40,147 nucleotides of DNA from NCBI RefSeq assembly GCF_018918205.1, contig NZ_JAHLQB010000040.1, positions 1 to 40,147 on the forward strand. Reading direction: 5' to 3'. The notes under the pieces are model-generated. The model did not search any database and had not been told where the DNA came from. It worked only from the letters and a program-made list of their open reading frames with translations. The position numbers and the translations under genes were made by a program. How positions within the stretch are numbered: the stretch's first letter is position 1; every line of letters begins with the position of its first letter. The DNA comes from Lachnoclostridium sp. MSJ-17 (GTDB lineage Bacteria; Bacillota; Clostridia; Oscillospirales; Acutalibacteraceae). Of this stretch, positions 7,571 to 15,725 are shown in pieces.

Positions 7571-7578
7571 AAAAAAAC

Positions 7579-7599
7579 AGCCTCGAGAAACTCGAGGCT
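7579..7599 (-). terminator. Hairpin between tRNA-Gln and tRNA-Pro
   Basis: A 9-bp perfect stem AGCCTCGAG with a 3-nt loop. On the minus strand it is followed by GTTTTTTT. It may partly terminate after tRNA-Gln and so set the tRNA-Pro level, or act in processing. Confidence 0.75.
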
Positions 7600-7601
7600 C
7601 T

Positions 7602-7675
7602 TGGCAGCGGAATAGGGATTCGAACCCCAACAAACAGAGTCAGAGTCTGTCGTGCTACCGTTACACCATTCCGCT
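7602..7675 (-). tRNA. tRNA-Gln (CTG)
   Basis: A 74-nt minus-strand cloverleaf. Acceptor AGCGGAA pairs with TTCCGCT, anticodon loop CTCTGAC gives CTG (reads CAG), encoded CCA. A second tRNA-Gln with TTG anticodon lies at 22364-22438. Confidence 0.96.
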
Positions 7676-7707
7676 AAGTTGTTTGCATCCCGTATGCAAC
7701 GTCAATT

Positions 7708-7736
7708 ATTATAGCGTATTTTGACTCGTTTGTCAA
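7708..7736 (-). promoter_or_regulatory. Consensus promoter of the tRNA-Gln/Pro unit
   Basis: Perfect TTGACA (7736-7731) and TATAAT (7713-7708) with a 17-bp spacer on the minus strand, about 30 bp upstream of tRNA-Gln. Confidence 0.9.
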
Positions 7737-7749
7737 GGGTATTTTTAAA

Positions 7750-8742
7750 TTAATTATTTCTTTTTTTGGCGATACGGATATCCTTGCCGAAGAAATTAAG
7801 TTTTTCGGCTTCTCCGTTCAGCCGCGATACCAGTCTGTAGGAATACGACTTCTCAAGTTCGCGCATAGTCAGGTTGGTGTTGATGATCACGGGCTTGCGC
7901 GAGAGCAGGCGCGAATTAATCAGGTTATAGATATGTGAGACTGAGAACTGATTAATAAATTCCGAGCCGAGGTCGTCGATAATCAGCAGGTCGCAGTCTG
8001 TCGCCATATCGAGCAGCTCGTCGGTATCGCTGCGGCTGCGCATCTGACTCTCATAGTGGGCGATAATCGCGGGAGCGGACACATAGATCACGCCGTAGCC
8101 TCTCTTGATGACCTCGTTTGCAATCGCGAGCGAGAGGTGTGTCTTGCCCAGACCTGTCGCCCCGCACATCAGCAGACTTTTTGATTCGGGAGTAAAGCTG
8201 CCGGCGTAGCCCGTGCAGTAGCGCACAACGCGCTCCATGTGCCTGTGAGGATTGACTCCGTTGGAGTCGGTTTCGTCGGGGTAGAGGTCGACGTTGAAGC
8301 TTTCAAAGGTCGAGAGCTTGAGCGGCGCGTGGCGGTTAAGCTCCTCGCAGGCGCATTCGGTCAGCGCTTGTTTAAGACAGCTGCACATCAGCGTCCTGCC
8401 GTTTTCGTCGTAATAGCCGGTGTCCGAGCAGCGCTTGCAGCTGTATTGCGGTTCAAGAGCGTCTGCCGGATAGCCGTTTGAAACAAGAATCCTCTCAAGC
8501 TCCTCCTGCATCGCGAGGTTCTGGCGTTTAAGGCCTTCAAGCACCTCTGTGACATTACCGCCCGAAACGACAGCTCGCGCGGCTTTTATTCCGCTGTCGG
8601 CTATTCCTTTTTCAAGCTCGGCGGCTTTGGGGAGCTTTGCGAATATCTCCTCGCGCCTGAAATCCGACTCGCGTTTTGCTGTGAGCCTTCTCTGAGACAG
8701 CCTGTCCGCCGCTGCTTTTTGAATTTTTACACTGTATCCCAT
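7750..8742 (-). CDS. DnaI/DnaC-type replicative helicase loader ATPase
   Basis: 330 residues. A helical N-terminal region is followed by a zinc-ribbon-like cluster (C102, C105, C120, C122; SCKRCSDTGYYDENGRTLMC) and an AAA+ ATPase domain with Walker A GATGLGKT (194-201) and Walker B LLIIDD (252-257). This is the architecture of DnaI-type helicase loaders, which load the DnaB-type hexamer at the origin and at restarted forks. It starts at 8742 with GGGAG 6 nt upstream and lies 12 nt after the DnaD-like gene, the usual Firmicute pairing. DnaC-like ATPases of prophages also share these motifs, but the chromosomal context favours the housekeeping loader. Confidence 0.92.
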   Translation of the reverse strand: MGYSVKIQKAAADRLSQRRLTAKRESDFRREEIFAKLPKAAELEKGIADSGIKAARAVVSGGNVTEVLEGLKRQNLAMQEELERILVSNGYPADALEPQYSCKRCSDTGYYDENGRTLMCSCLKQALTECACEELNRHAPLKLSTFESFNVDLYPDETDSNGVNPHRHMERVVRYCTGYAGSFTPESKSLLMCGATGLGKTHLSLAIANEVIKRGYGVIYVSAPAIIAHYESQMRSRSDTDELLDMATDCDLLIIDDLGSEFINQFSVSHIYNLINSRLLSRKPVIINTNLTMRELEKSYSYRLVSRLNGEAEKLNFFGKDIRIAKKRNN

Positions 8743-8754
8743 GGCAAACTCCCG

Positions 8755-9774
8755 TTATTCGTAGTCGTCAAGTCTGTTGATTTCTTCAAGCTCGTCTATG
8801 TCGTATGAGCTTGTCTGCGCGGCAGGCTCCTGTTTCTTTTTGGAGCTTTCAAATTCCGCGAGGTCGGTTTTGTTTTGAATGCCGCTGTTGTGCCACCGCT
8901 TCAGGATGCCGTCGATGTAGTTGAATTTCATCTCGCCCTTTGAGTCAACGCAGCGCTCGTAAGCTTCCCTGAGCATTTCAGGCGGGAATTTCCATTCCGT
9001 GACCCAGGTGCTGCAATAATCGAGCTGCTTTTTGCTGGGCGAGCCGGCGTTTTTCAGACCGAACGCCGAGGCGACAATGGTGTAACACTTGGTTCGCTGA
9101 GTCGCGAGACGGATTTTGTTGTCGGCTTCCTCAACCGAGCCCACGCCGTCGTTTGCCCACGAGACGCCGATGCGCTCGATCGTCCTCATGTTGCCCTTGT
9201 CAATGCTTATCGCGTACTGAATGAGCATGAGGATAACGTCCAGCGGCAGACCGCAGGTGTCCTTGAGCATCAGCAGGGTAGAGATATCCGCGTTCGACAG
9301 CACCTTGCCGAGGGCTGTCTGTGCTTCGCTTACAAGGATTTTCAGCTCCTCGTCATCAGCCAATCGCTGAACGGTAAACACATAGTCGGGCTTTTGCGGC
9401 TTTGTCACCGTGAAGCGCGGCTTTTCAGGCTCTGTTTTCTCAATGGCAGGTTCTTCGGTCATAACTTCACGGACGGGTTCCGGCTTTGGTACGGATAATT
9501 CTTCTTTGGAATTATCAACGGGTGAATAAACCTGATCGCTCTTTTGCAGGATTCCCATGTTTACCCAGTAATCAAGCGCTTCGGGAATGTCCGTCACGTT
9601 AACGCCGGTGCACGCTGAGATGTCACTGTTATCAAGCTCTCTGTCGGCGTTGCGCAGCACATAGAGCAGCACCTTGAGCTTTACGCCGTCGGAGAATTTA
9701 AGTCCCTCGTCGACAACCTTTGAGGGCACAGCAAAAACGGAGCGCCACGCTCCGAGATTTATCGATATCGACAT
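8755..9774 (-). CDS. DnaD-domain replication initiation protein
   Basis: 339 residues. The N-terminal winged-helix-like part (LKVLLYVLRNADRELDNSDISACTGVN...ALDYWVNMGILQ) resembles the DnaD/DnaB N-terminal domain. A Pro/Glu-rich linker follows, then two helical DnaD-type domains (ISTLLMLKDTCGLPLDVILMLIQYAI and the region ending FNYIDGILKRWHNSGI). The YIxGILxxW pattern is characteristic of DnaD_2 domains. By family knowledge it acts in primosome assembly with the downstream loader. An extended -10, TGCTATACT (9815-9807), lies about 33 bp upstream of the ATG, with AGGAAG as ribosome binding site. Confidence 0.9.
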   Translation of the reverse strand: MSISINLGAWRSVFAVPSKVVDEGLKFSDGVKLKVLLYVLRNADRELDNSDISACTGVNVTDIPEALDYWVNMGILQKSDQVYSPVDNSKEELSVPKPEPVREVMTEEPAIEKTEPEKPRFTVTKPQKPDYVFTVQRLADDEELKILVSEAQTALGKVLSNADISTLLMLKDTCGLPLDVILMLIQYAISIDKGNMRTIERIGVSWANDGVGSVEEADNKIRLATQRTKCYTIVASAFGLKNAGSPSKKQLDYCSTWVTEWKFPPEMLREAYERCVDSKGEMKFNYIDGILKRWHNSGIQNKTDLAEFESSKKKQEPAAQTSSYDIDELEEINRLDDYE

Positions 9775-9864
9775 TATATCAACTTCCTATATCTTTTTCA
9801 ACCTATAGTATAGCATAAAAAATCAGGTTTGAAATAAGAAAATAGAATTATATAAAAAATTAAA

Positions 9865-9890
9865 GGCTGCCGCCAAAACTGACGACAGCC
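9865..9890 (-). terminator. Terminator of the DUF1846-BI-1 operon
   Basis: A 10-bp stem with two G-U pairs (GGCTGTCGTC with GGCGGCAGCC on the minus strand), followed by TTTAATTTTTTA, 12 bp after the stop codon of the gene at 9902. Confidence 0.8.
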
Positions 9891-9901
9891 GTGTAAAATA
9901 T

Positions 9902-10759
9902 TTAATTTTTGCCGTGACCGACGATCTGAATGAGAAGGTCGAGGATTTTTACGTAGATCCAGAGAACGGTGAAGGCGAGACCGAAGGCTGCCGACCATTC
10001 ATACTTTGAGGGGAGCTGGTTTGTAACAACGTGGTCGATAGTTGCAAAGTCCGTAATCAGGAACAGGCTCGCGATGATGATCGAGATGATCGTGAGTCCG
10101 AGGGAGATCCAGAAGTTGCCGAGAATGCTCGCGACAAAGGGTCTTGTGAAGGGAATGAGATATCCGAGGAAGCTGAGAATTGAAACGCTGACCATTGTGA
10201 TGAACAATGTGAGCATAATCATTCTGAACTTCTTTGTCACCTTGATGATTTTTGCGGAGTAGAGAATGCCCATTGTCAGGACGATAGCGATTGTAATCAC
10301 GAGGGCGAGAAGTCCGAGGTACTCATAGCCCTTGATTACCGTGAAAACGATAAACGAAATCAGGAAGCCCTGACAGAAGGAGTAAATAGTGCCGGTAACG
10401 GGGATAATCGGTCTTGCGAACGCGGAAATGATCTGGGTGATGATAGCGAGAATGCTCGCGCCGATGAAAAATCCGAGCTGCATGACAGAGGTGCTTACTT
10501 CAAAGCCCTTGTAGGTAAATGCGAGAGTCTGAGGCTGATTTGCGAAGATCGACGCGTTCATTACGAGATACACCATCATTCCCGCGACGGTCATCAGCAG
10601 AAAGAACGCGGTTTTGATCGTGATTCTGCCGTAGCCCGCAGCTTTCTCGTTATATCCGGCTCTCTCTTCAACCTTGTTCAGACGGTTGAGAACGGGGTTT
10701 GACCTGAAAAACGACTGTTTTTCTTTGGTCTTAGTTTGGTTGTTGTTGGTGCTGTTCAT
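9902..10759 (-). CDS. Bax-inhibitor-1/YccA-family membrane protein
   Basis: 285 residues from the ATG at 10759 (GGAGG 5 nt upstream; a start four codons earlier lacks a site). A polar N-terminus precedes seven hydrophobic segments from about residue 45 to the end. The last bears the SAAFGLAFTVLWIYVKILDLL pattern with acidic residues near the C-terminus, as in BI-1/YccA proteins. The family forms pH-sensitive calcium-leak channels in the membrane; its bacterial role is unclear. It lies 17 nt after the DUF1846 gene and is co-transcribed with it. Length is slightly above the usual 230-240 because of the N-terminal extension. Confidence 0.88.
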   Translation of the reverse strand: MNSTNNNQTKTKEKQSFFRSNPVLNRLNKVEERAGYNEKAAGYGRITIKTAFFLLMTVAGMMVYLVMNASIFANQPQTLAFTYKGFEVSTSVMQLGFFIGASILAIITQIISAFARPIIPVTGTIYSFCQGFLISFIVFTVIKGYEYLGLLALVITIAIVLTMGILYSAKIIKVTKKFRMIMLTLFITMVSVSILSFLGYLIPFTRPFVASILGNFWISLGLTIISIIIASLFLITDFATIDHVVTNQLPSKYEWSAAFGLAFTVLWIYVKILDLLIQIVGHGKN

Positions 10760-10776
10760 ACTTACCTCCAATATAT

Positions 10777-12258
10777 TTATTTTCTGTAGAGTCTGTCTGT
10801 TTCGTAGGCAGGCTCTGTTGTCAGACGAACCCCGAGCTTTTTCAGCGTGCGGGTATCTGTTTCGGAAAGGATAACGGTAGCGTGAGCCTCGGTGTCGCGC
10901 AGCTTTGGAAGCTGAGCCATCGCGAGCTTTGCCGTCGGGTTGGTGACAGCCGACATCGAAAGTGCGATTAATATCTCGTCGGTGTGGAGTCTCGGGTTAT
11001 TTGAACCGAAGCTCTCGACCTTAAGCTTCTGGATAGGCTCGATTACAGCAGCGTCGATGATATCGACCTCTTTGGGGATTTTCGCGAGCGACTTGAGGGC
11101 ATTGAGCAGCATTGCCGCGCATGCGCCGAGAAGATTTGTCGTCTTGCCGGTGAGGATCCTGCCGTCGTCAAGCTCGATAGCGGCAGCCGGAGCGCCTGTG
11201 GCGTCAGCCTTGTCAAGAGCCGCGGCAACGACCCTGCGGTCAGAGGTAGACAGCTTGTTCTGCTTCATCAGCAAGCCGATTTTGTAAGCCTCGTCGACAG
11301 CGCCTACGCCCTTTGTGTGGCTGCAGAGAGCGGCGTAATAACGGCGGATGATCTCCTGGTTTGCCGCGTCGCAGACGACCTTGTCGTCGATAATGCAGTT
11401 GCCCGCCATATTTACGCCCATATCCGTCGGGGATTTGTAGGGCGACTCGCCGAGAATCTGCTCGAACATCGTGTTGAGTACGGGGAAGATCTCGATGTCG
11501 CGGTTATAGTTAACGGTGGTTTTTCCGTAAGCCTCAAGGTGGAACGGGTCGATCATGTTGACGTCGTTCAGATCGGCTGTAGCGGCTTCATACGCGACGT
11601 TTACGGGGTGCTTGAGCGGAAGGTTCCAGATAGGGAAGGTCTCAAACTTCGCATAGCCCGCCTTGACTCCGTGCTTGTGCTCGTGGTAGAGCTGCGAAAG
11701 ACATACCGCCATTTTGCCGGAGCCGGGACCCGGAGCCGTGATGACAACCAGCTTTCTGGAGGTTTCAACAAAGTCGTTTTTGCCGTAGCCCTCGTCGCTG
11801 ACGATCAGATCGACGTCGGTGGGGTAGTTGGGAATGGAGTAGTGATGATATACGCTTATGCCGTTGTCTATCAGGTGTTTTTCGAACTTAACGGCTGTGG
11901 GCTGCTCGGCGAATCTTGTCATTACAACGGAATTGACGCACAGACCGCGGCTTTTGAACAGGTCGATCAGCCTGAACACGTCAAGATCGTATGTAATACC
12001 CAAATCGCCGCGAACCTTGTTTTTTTCAATATCGTCGGCGTTGATAACGATGACGATTTCAGCGTCGTCCTTGAGCTGCATGAGCATCTGCAGCTTTGAG
12101 TCGGGCTTAAACCCGGGAAGTACCCTTGAGGCGTGATAGTCGTCAAAGAGCTTGCCGCCGAATTCAAGATACAGCTTGCCGCCGAATTTGGCGATTCTGT
12201 CGCGGATGTGCTGCGACTGCGTCTCAAGGTATTGATTATTATCAAATCCTATTTTCAT
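10777..12258 (-). CDS. DUF1846 family protein
   Basis: 493 residues, the usual length of DUF1846 (PF08903) proteins, and alignable by eye at its start (MKIGFDNNQYLETQSQHI.DRI..FGGKLYLEFGGKLFDDYHASRVLPGF) and at the glycine-rich APGPGSGKMA near residue 175. The latter suggests nucleotide binding. Members are conserved in Firmicutes and structurally characterised, but no agreed biochemical role is known to me. AGGAGG precedes the ATG, and a TTGATT/TATAAT promoter lies at 12291-12319. It is the first gene of an operon with the BI-1-like gene. Confidence 0.92.
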   Translation of the reverse strand: MKIGFDNNQYLETQSQHIRDRIAKFGGKLYLEFGGKLFDDYHASRVLPGFKPDSKLQMLMQLKDDAEIVIVINADDIEKNKVRGDLGITYDLDVFRLIDLFKSRGLCVNSVVMTRFAEQPTAVKFEKHLIDNGISVYHHYSIPNYPTDVDLIVSDEGYGKNDFVETSRKLVVITAPGPGSGKMAVCLSQLYHEHKHGVKAGYAKFETFPIWNLPLKHPVNVAYEAATADLNDVNMIDPFHLEAYGKTTVNYNRDIEIFPVLNTMFEQILGESPYKSPTDMGVNMAGNCIIDDKVVCDAANQEIIRRYYAALCSHTKGVGAVDEAYKIGLLMKQNKLSTSDRRVVAAALDKADATGAPAAAIELDDGRILTGKTTNLLGACAAMLLNALKSLAKIPKEVDIIDAAVIEPIQKLKVESFGSNNPRLHTDEILIALSMSAVTNPTAKLAMAQLPKLRDTEAHATVILSETDTRTLKKLGVRLTTEPAYETDRLYRK

Positions 12259-12290
12259 TATTTAACCTCCTGAGAGCAAAACTCTGTATA

Positions 12291-12319
12291 ATTATATCAC
12301 CTATAACGTCAAAAATCAA
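12291..12319 (-). promoter_or_regulatory. Promoter of the DUF1846-BI-1 operon
   Basis: TTGATT (12319-12314), 17-bp spacer, TATAAT (12296-12291) on the minus strand, 32 bp upstream of the start codon. Confidence 0.75.
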
Positions 12320-12390
12320 TTATTTTTTTATTGACAGGACTCATTCGTCGGGATAAAAACCGGCATAAAAAATTTTTTTGAAGATAAAGA

Positions 12391-12419
12391 GTGACATTTG
12401 ATTATCTTTGTGATATAAT
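12391..12419 (+). promoter_or_regulatory. Promoter of the 12463 lipoprotein gene
   Basis: GTGACA (12391-12396), 17-bp spacer, TATAAT (12414-12419), 43 bp upstream of the ATG. Confidence 0.7.
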
Positions 12420-12462
12420 AACCGTGTATTTGCCGGAAAAGGCACTATAGGAGTGAAAAAAT

Positions 12463-13221
12463 ATGAAAAGAATAATAGCAGTTTTATTGTCGTCGCTGAT
12501 GCTTTCGGCGGCGGTCATGTCCGGCTGCGGACAGTCGTCAAAGCCTTCGCAAGCACAGTCGTCAGCGGAAAAGACGACCTCGGCGCCGGCGTCGTCGCAG
12601 AGCCAAAACACGGATACCACCGAAGCCGCGGTTTCCGGCGGCTGGACTATCGACACTGAGATCAAGCCCGTAGTGACTGAGTCGCAGAAGGCGGAATTCG
12701 AAAAATCCATAAATTCCTTTGATACCCTCAATATGGAACCTGTGGCGCTGCTCGCTCAGCAGGCTGTTCAGGGCACAAATTCGGCTTTTCTTTGTCTTGA
12801 CAAGACGACCTCGGGCAAATCCGTCACATCGTGGGACGTCGCGGTGACCTACACAGACCTCTACGGCAAGGCAAAGCTCACCTCTATCATCGAGGTTCAC
12901 CCCGAAAACGTCAGAACCGTTGAAACACCGGGCGAGGGTCTGGACGACTCATGGCAGACCGTTGAGATCACCGAGGGACTAAAGCTTGACGATTCGCTCA
13001 AGGAAGCTCTCGACAGCGTTATGACTGAGGACTACGTTCCCGTAACTGTTCTGGGAAGTCAGGTCGTATCGGGCACGAACTACATTCTTATCGTACAGGA
13101 AAAGAAGGACGGCAAGCCCGTAAACATGGTAGTGGAGCTTAATGTCGACGCCGAAGGCAAAGCCGAGCTTGTAAAAGAAGGCGTATTCGATCTGAATTAC
13201 TATCTGTCTATCACCAGCTAA
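12463..13221 (+). CDS. Secreted lipoprotein of unknown function
   Basis: 252 residues with a lipoprotein signal peptide (MKRIIAVLLSSLMLSAAVMSGC; lipobox MSGC, lipidated Cys22). A Ser/Gln/Thr-rich linker to about residue 60 is typical of surface lipoproteins in this group. The folded part contains two related units: 'LLAQQAVQGTNSAFLC..K.....VTSWDVAVTYTDL.GKAKL' and 'VLGSQVVSGTNYILIVQEKKDGKPVNMVVELNVDAEGKAEL'. The duplication 'ALL..Q.V.GTNY..L......V...' is a recurrent pattern in Ruminococcaceae lipoproteins, but I do not recognise a named family. AGGAG precedes the ATG. It is monocistronic between its own promoter and the hairpin at 13229. Confidence 0.8.
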   Translation: MKRIIAVLLSSLMLSAAVMSGCGQSSKPSQAQSSAEKTTSAPASSQSQNTDTTEAAVSGGWTIDTEIKPVVTESQKAEFEKSINSFDTLNMEPVALLAQQAVQGTNSAFLCLDKTTSGKSVTSWDVAVTYTDLYGKAKLTSIIEVHPENVRTVETPGEGLDDSWQTVEITEGLKLDDSLKEALDSVMTEDYVPVTVLGSQVVSGTNYILIVQEKKDGKPVNMVVELNVDAEGKAELVKEGVFDLNYYLSITS

Positions 13222-13228
13222 AAAGATT

Positions 13229-13246
13229 GGCGCCGTCGCAGGCGCC
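13229..13246. terminator. Bidirectional terminator
   Basis: GGCGCC repeated around a 6-nt spacer; GGCGCC is self-complementary. It is followed by TTTC on the plus strand and AATCTTTTTA on the minus strand, between convergent genes. Confidence 0.65.
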
Positions 13247-13253
13247 TTTCAAT

Positions 13254-13733
13254 TTATAGTATATATCCCGTTACGAATCTCAGCGCGGTTAATTCGGAAA
13301 AATCAAAGTCCAGCGCCTTGTCCGAGGAAATAAAATTCATTGAGCGGTAAGCTCCGTTGTCAGAATAAACGCAGTAAAAATGCAGACCCTTGAAGCCCTT
13401 GTTCCACGCGCAGACAATGCCGATTTTTCCGTCATCAAGAGCCTGCCTGAACTTTTTCAGTGAAATATAATTCGAAAAAGGAATATTATTTTCCCTGAAA
13501 TACCGCTTCAGGCTGAAGGGCGTGGTGCCGAACCTTCCCGAAAGCCACGGCATTCCGAGCTTTTCCATTTCGCTGAGCACATCGGGAAAATGAGCGTCGA
13601 TACCCTTGAACACCAGGGCGTTGTAAACCGCCACGATTCCGCAGCCGACCTTTGAAACAGGCTCGCGGCTTCTTCCGTAGCGCAGCTGCGATACAGGGTC
13701 GATGCATTGTCCGTAAATAAACTTCCGATTCAT
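13254..13733 (-). CDS. Papain-like (C39-like fold) hypothetical protein
   Basis: 159 residues without a signal peptide. Residues 28-40 (SKVGCGIVAVYNA) resemble the catalytic-Cys helix of papain-fold/C39-like proteins (Cys31). The later GLHFYCVYS (His118) followed by a downstream Asn (MNF, N133) would complete a Cys-His-Asn triad. The family inference rests on these motifs only. It could be a cysteine peptidase, or a catalytically similar fold used in peptide processing. AAGG precedes the ATG at 13733. It is divergent from the small exported protein at 13773, with only 39 bp between them. Confidence 0.55.
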   Translation of the reverse strand: MNRKFIYGQCIDPVSQLRYGRSREPVSKVGCGIVAVYNALVFKGIDAHFPDVLSEMEKLGMPWLSGRFGTTPFSLKRYFRENNIPFSNYISLKKFRQALDDGKIGIVCAWNKGFKGLHFYCVYSDNGAYRSMNFISSDKALDFDFSELTALRFVTGYIL

Positions 13734-13772
13734 AAATACATACCTTATTATATATTGATTAGGGGAGAGAAT

Positions 13773-14078
13773 ATGAAAAAATTTATTGCGTCGCTGTTGA
13801 TCGCCGTATGTCTTGTCTGCGGCGCGGGTACGGCTTTCGCCGCGTCGCCCGACGAGGCTGTGATGATATCACAGCAGGACGGCCTGACACCGCTGTACAC
13901 CACGGCGCCTGACAGCTCGCTCAAGGATCATTCAAATCACATGAGCCGTCAGGAGGGAATACTTTTTTACACCCAGACAACAGCTCTCGCCCTGATTGCG
14001 GGATACCTTATCCTGTTCAAGGTCAAGGGCATTCCTCACGGCGAAAAAATGCACAGACGAAGAAGAAAGGACGGCTGA
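13773..14078 (+). CDS. Small exported single-pass membrane protein
   Basis: 101 residues from the ATG at 13773 (GGGGAGAG upstream; an in-frame start at 13707 lies inside the divergent gene and lacks a site). A signal peptide (MKKFIASLLIAVCLVCGAGTAFAA) is followed by about 45 polar residues. One transmembrane helix (TTALALIAGYLILFKV) comes next, and the short tail is strongly basic (MHRRRRKDG). The predicted topology is an extracytoplasmic N-domain with a cytoplasmic basic tail. No family is recognised. Confidence 0.7.
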   Translation: MKKFIASLLIAVCLVCGAGTAFAASPDEAVMISQQDGLTPLYTTAPDSSLKDHSNHMSRQEGILFYTQTTALALIAGYLILFKVKGIPHGEKMHRRRRKDG

Positions 14079-14097
14079 TTATGCCGCCCTTTTTTTA
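14069..14097 (+). terminator. Terminator overlapping the tadA 3' end
   Basis: GGACGGC and GCCGCCC pair with one mismatch around a 7-nt loop, followed by a run of seven T. It covers the stop codon of the small membrane protein gene and reaches the last codons of tadA. Confidence 0.7.
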
Positions 14098-14550
14098 TCG
14101 CAGTCGTTTGAAAAAGCTCTTTAGCAGCCCCGCGCATTCAGCTTCCATTAATCCGCCGACGTATTCGGGCTTGAAATTGAACGGCATTTCAAAAAGGTTC
14201 GTAACAGTGCCGCAGGCTCCGTTTTTGAAATCGTAAGCGCCGAAATACACCTTCGGGATATGCGCGTTGATAATCGCGCCGGCGCACATCGGACACGGCT
14301 CGAGCGTGACGTAAATCTCGCAGTTCCACAGCCGCCAGCCGCCGAGGGCTTTGCAGGCGTTGTTTATCGCGTCGATCTCAGCGTGGAGAAGGGCGTTTTT
14401 TTCTTTTTCGCGGCGGTTCCTGCCCGTGGCGACAAGCTCGCCGTTGCGGGTGATGACCGCGCCGACCGGAACCTCTCCGTCGTCGAACGCTTCCTTAGCC
14501 ATATCGAGAGCAAGAAGCATATATTTATTGATTTCCGTACTCATGGTCAT
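14095..14550 (-). CDS. tadA: tRNA adenosine(34) deaminase
   Basis: 151 residues, the usual length. It has the zinc-dependent deaminase signature HAE (H56, E58; ALLHAEIDAI) and PCPMCAGA (C86, C89). TadA converts A34 to inosine in tRNA-Arg(ACG), and is related to guanine and cytidine deaminases. The motif context (NRRE...LLHAEI, YVTLEPCPMCAGAI, GA.D.K.GA) is that of TadA. Its ATG overlaps the stop of the upstream protease gene (ATGA), so translation is probably coupled. A second ATG two codons later is also possible. Confidence 0.95.
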   Translation of the reverse strand: MTMSTEINKYMLLALDMAKEAFDDGEVPVGAVITRNGELVATGRNRREKEKNALLHAEIDAINNACKALGGWRLWNCEIYVTLEPCPMCAGAIINAHIPKVYFGAYDFKNGACGTVTNLFEMPFNFKPEYVGGLMEAECAGLLKSFFKRLR

Positions 14551-15584
14551 TGCGCAATCGGGAACAGGTTAAGAACCGTGAGCGTAAGGAACACGCTCAT
14601 GGAAATCATCACGCCGGGGTTTACGAGGAAGGCGCTCATTTTATTTTTGAAAGTGAGCAGCTCGGCTCCGGGCTCAAGCGGCTTTTCCCTGTCGCTCAGA
14701 CTAAGCGTGATCTTTTTGCTCCTGACAAGATAAATAAACGACAGGAATCCCGAAACAAGGAACAGCAAAATGATAACAAGCTGGATAAGCGTGAGCGTCC
14801 GCTCGTCGAAATTTGAGTTAGAGTACAGGATAGTGAATAAAATAGCGTAGAAATTATTCATGAAATGAAGGATAACGGACGGAATGATAGAATCCGTGAC
14901 GATATCGATATAAGCGAACATCAGACCGACAGGGAAGGTAAATACTATCTGGGTGGTGTTTGCGTGCATGGCGCTGAACAGAATCGACGAAGCGATGACC
15001 GCAAACGCCCTGCCGTAGCGCTTGAGCGAGCCCATAACAAGTCCTCTGTACGCGAATTCCTCGGCGAAGGCGGGAACAATAGCTACAGATATGATGTTAA
15101 GAATAATTTCAAACGGGGTAAGCGCTGAGGTTTCGACGGTGCCGGCGCTGTTGTGCAGACCGAAAAGCGAGAGATTTGAATCAAAAATCTCGGAGGCGTA
15201 ATTCGATACCATAGCCACAGCCATTCCCATGAGTATCAGCGGGACAAGCGTTGTCGAGCTGACGGTTGTTTTACCGAAAGCGTCCCTGAACTTGAAGCCG
15301 GTGGCGGCGATAAACAGGAGTCCGGGTATGAACGCCGAGCCTACGCTCAGAAAAATATCCTCAAGCTGAGTGAGCGTTTCATCGGGCGTGATGTCAAAAG
15401 CCCCGAACAGCAGCATAAAGCCGATTGCGAGGACGTACATCACCGCGGTGTAGGTGAGGGCGTAAAAGCCGACAGCCGTGCATCTTTTTCTGAGTCTTGT
15501 GTGAGTGTTCCGCCTTATCGTATCCGCTGTAATAACAGGCCGCGGAACGTACTGCCTGTACTGCGGATATGTGTACTGCTGCAT
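14547..15584 (-). CDS. CPBP-family intramembrane metalloprotease
   Basis: 345 residues from the ATG at 15584 (GGTGGAG upstream). The promoter at 15604-15632 places transcription start about 13 nt before this codon, which excludes longer in-frame starts. The N-terminus is Tyr/Gln/Pro-rich and cytoplasmic, followed by about eight membrane segments. The three CPBP/Abi motifs are present: EEFAYRG (EExxxR), ILFSAMH (FxxxH) and HFMNN (HxxxN). Members are glutamate/histidine intramembrane proteases related to type II CAAX prenyl endopeptidases, often linked to bacteriocin immunity or protein maturation; the substrate here is unknown. A C-terminal extension adds one more membrane helix. It overlaps tadA by 4 nt. 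Confidence 0.92.
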   Translation of the reverse strand: MQQYTYPQYRQYVPRPVITADTIRRNTHTRLRKRCTAVGFYALTYTAVMYVLAIGFMLLFGAFDITPDETLTQLEDIFLSVGSAFIPGLLFIAATGFKFRDAFGKTTVSSTTLVPLILMGMAVAMVSNYASEIFDSNLSLFGLHNSAGTVETSALTPFEIILNIISVAIVPAFAEEFAYRGLVMGSLKRYGRAFAVIASSILFSAMHANTTQIVFTFPVGLMFAYIDIVTDSIIPSVILHFMNNFYAILFTILYSNSNFDERTLTLIQLVIILLFLVSGFLSFIYLVRSKKITLSLSDREKPLEPGAELLTFKNKMSAFLVNPGVMISMSVFLTLTVLNLFPIAQ

Positions 15585-15603
15585 ATAATCAACTCCACCA
15601 TAG

Positions 15604-15632
15604 ATTGTACCATATAAGGGCGTTTTTTTCAA
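15604..15632 (-). promoter_or_regulatory. Promoter of the CPBP-tadA unit
   Basis: TTGAAA (15632-15627), 17-bp spacer, TACAAT (15609-15604) on the minus strand. Confidence 0.75.
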
Positions 15633-15655
15633 GGATTTCGTTACAAGAATGTAAA

Positions 15656-15684
15656 TTGACAAACAGCCCCTTTGGTGGTATTTT
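15656..15684 (+). promoter_or_regulatory. Promoter of the first polyol-nucleotide unit
   Basis: TTGACA (15656-15661), 17-bp spacer, TATTTT (15679-15684). Transcription would start near 15690, favouring translation from 15726. Confidence 0.75.
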
Positions 15685-15725
15685 GAAAGTGGATTATTAT
15701 GTCAATCAGGAAAGGATTGAAAAAT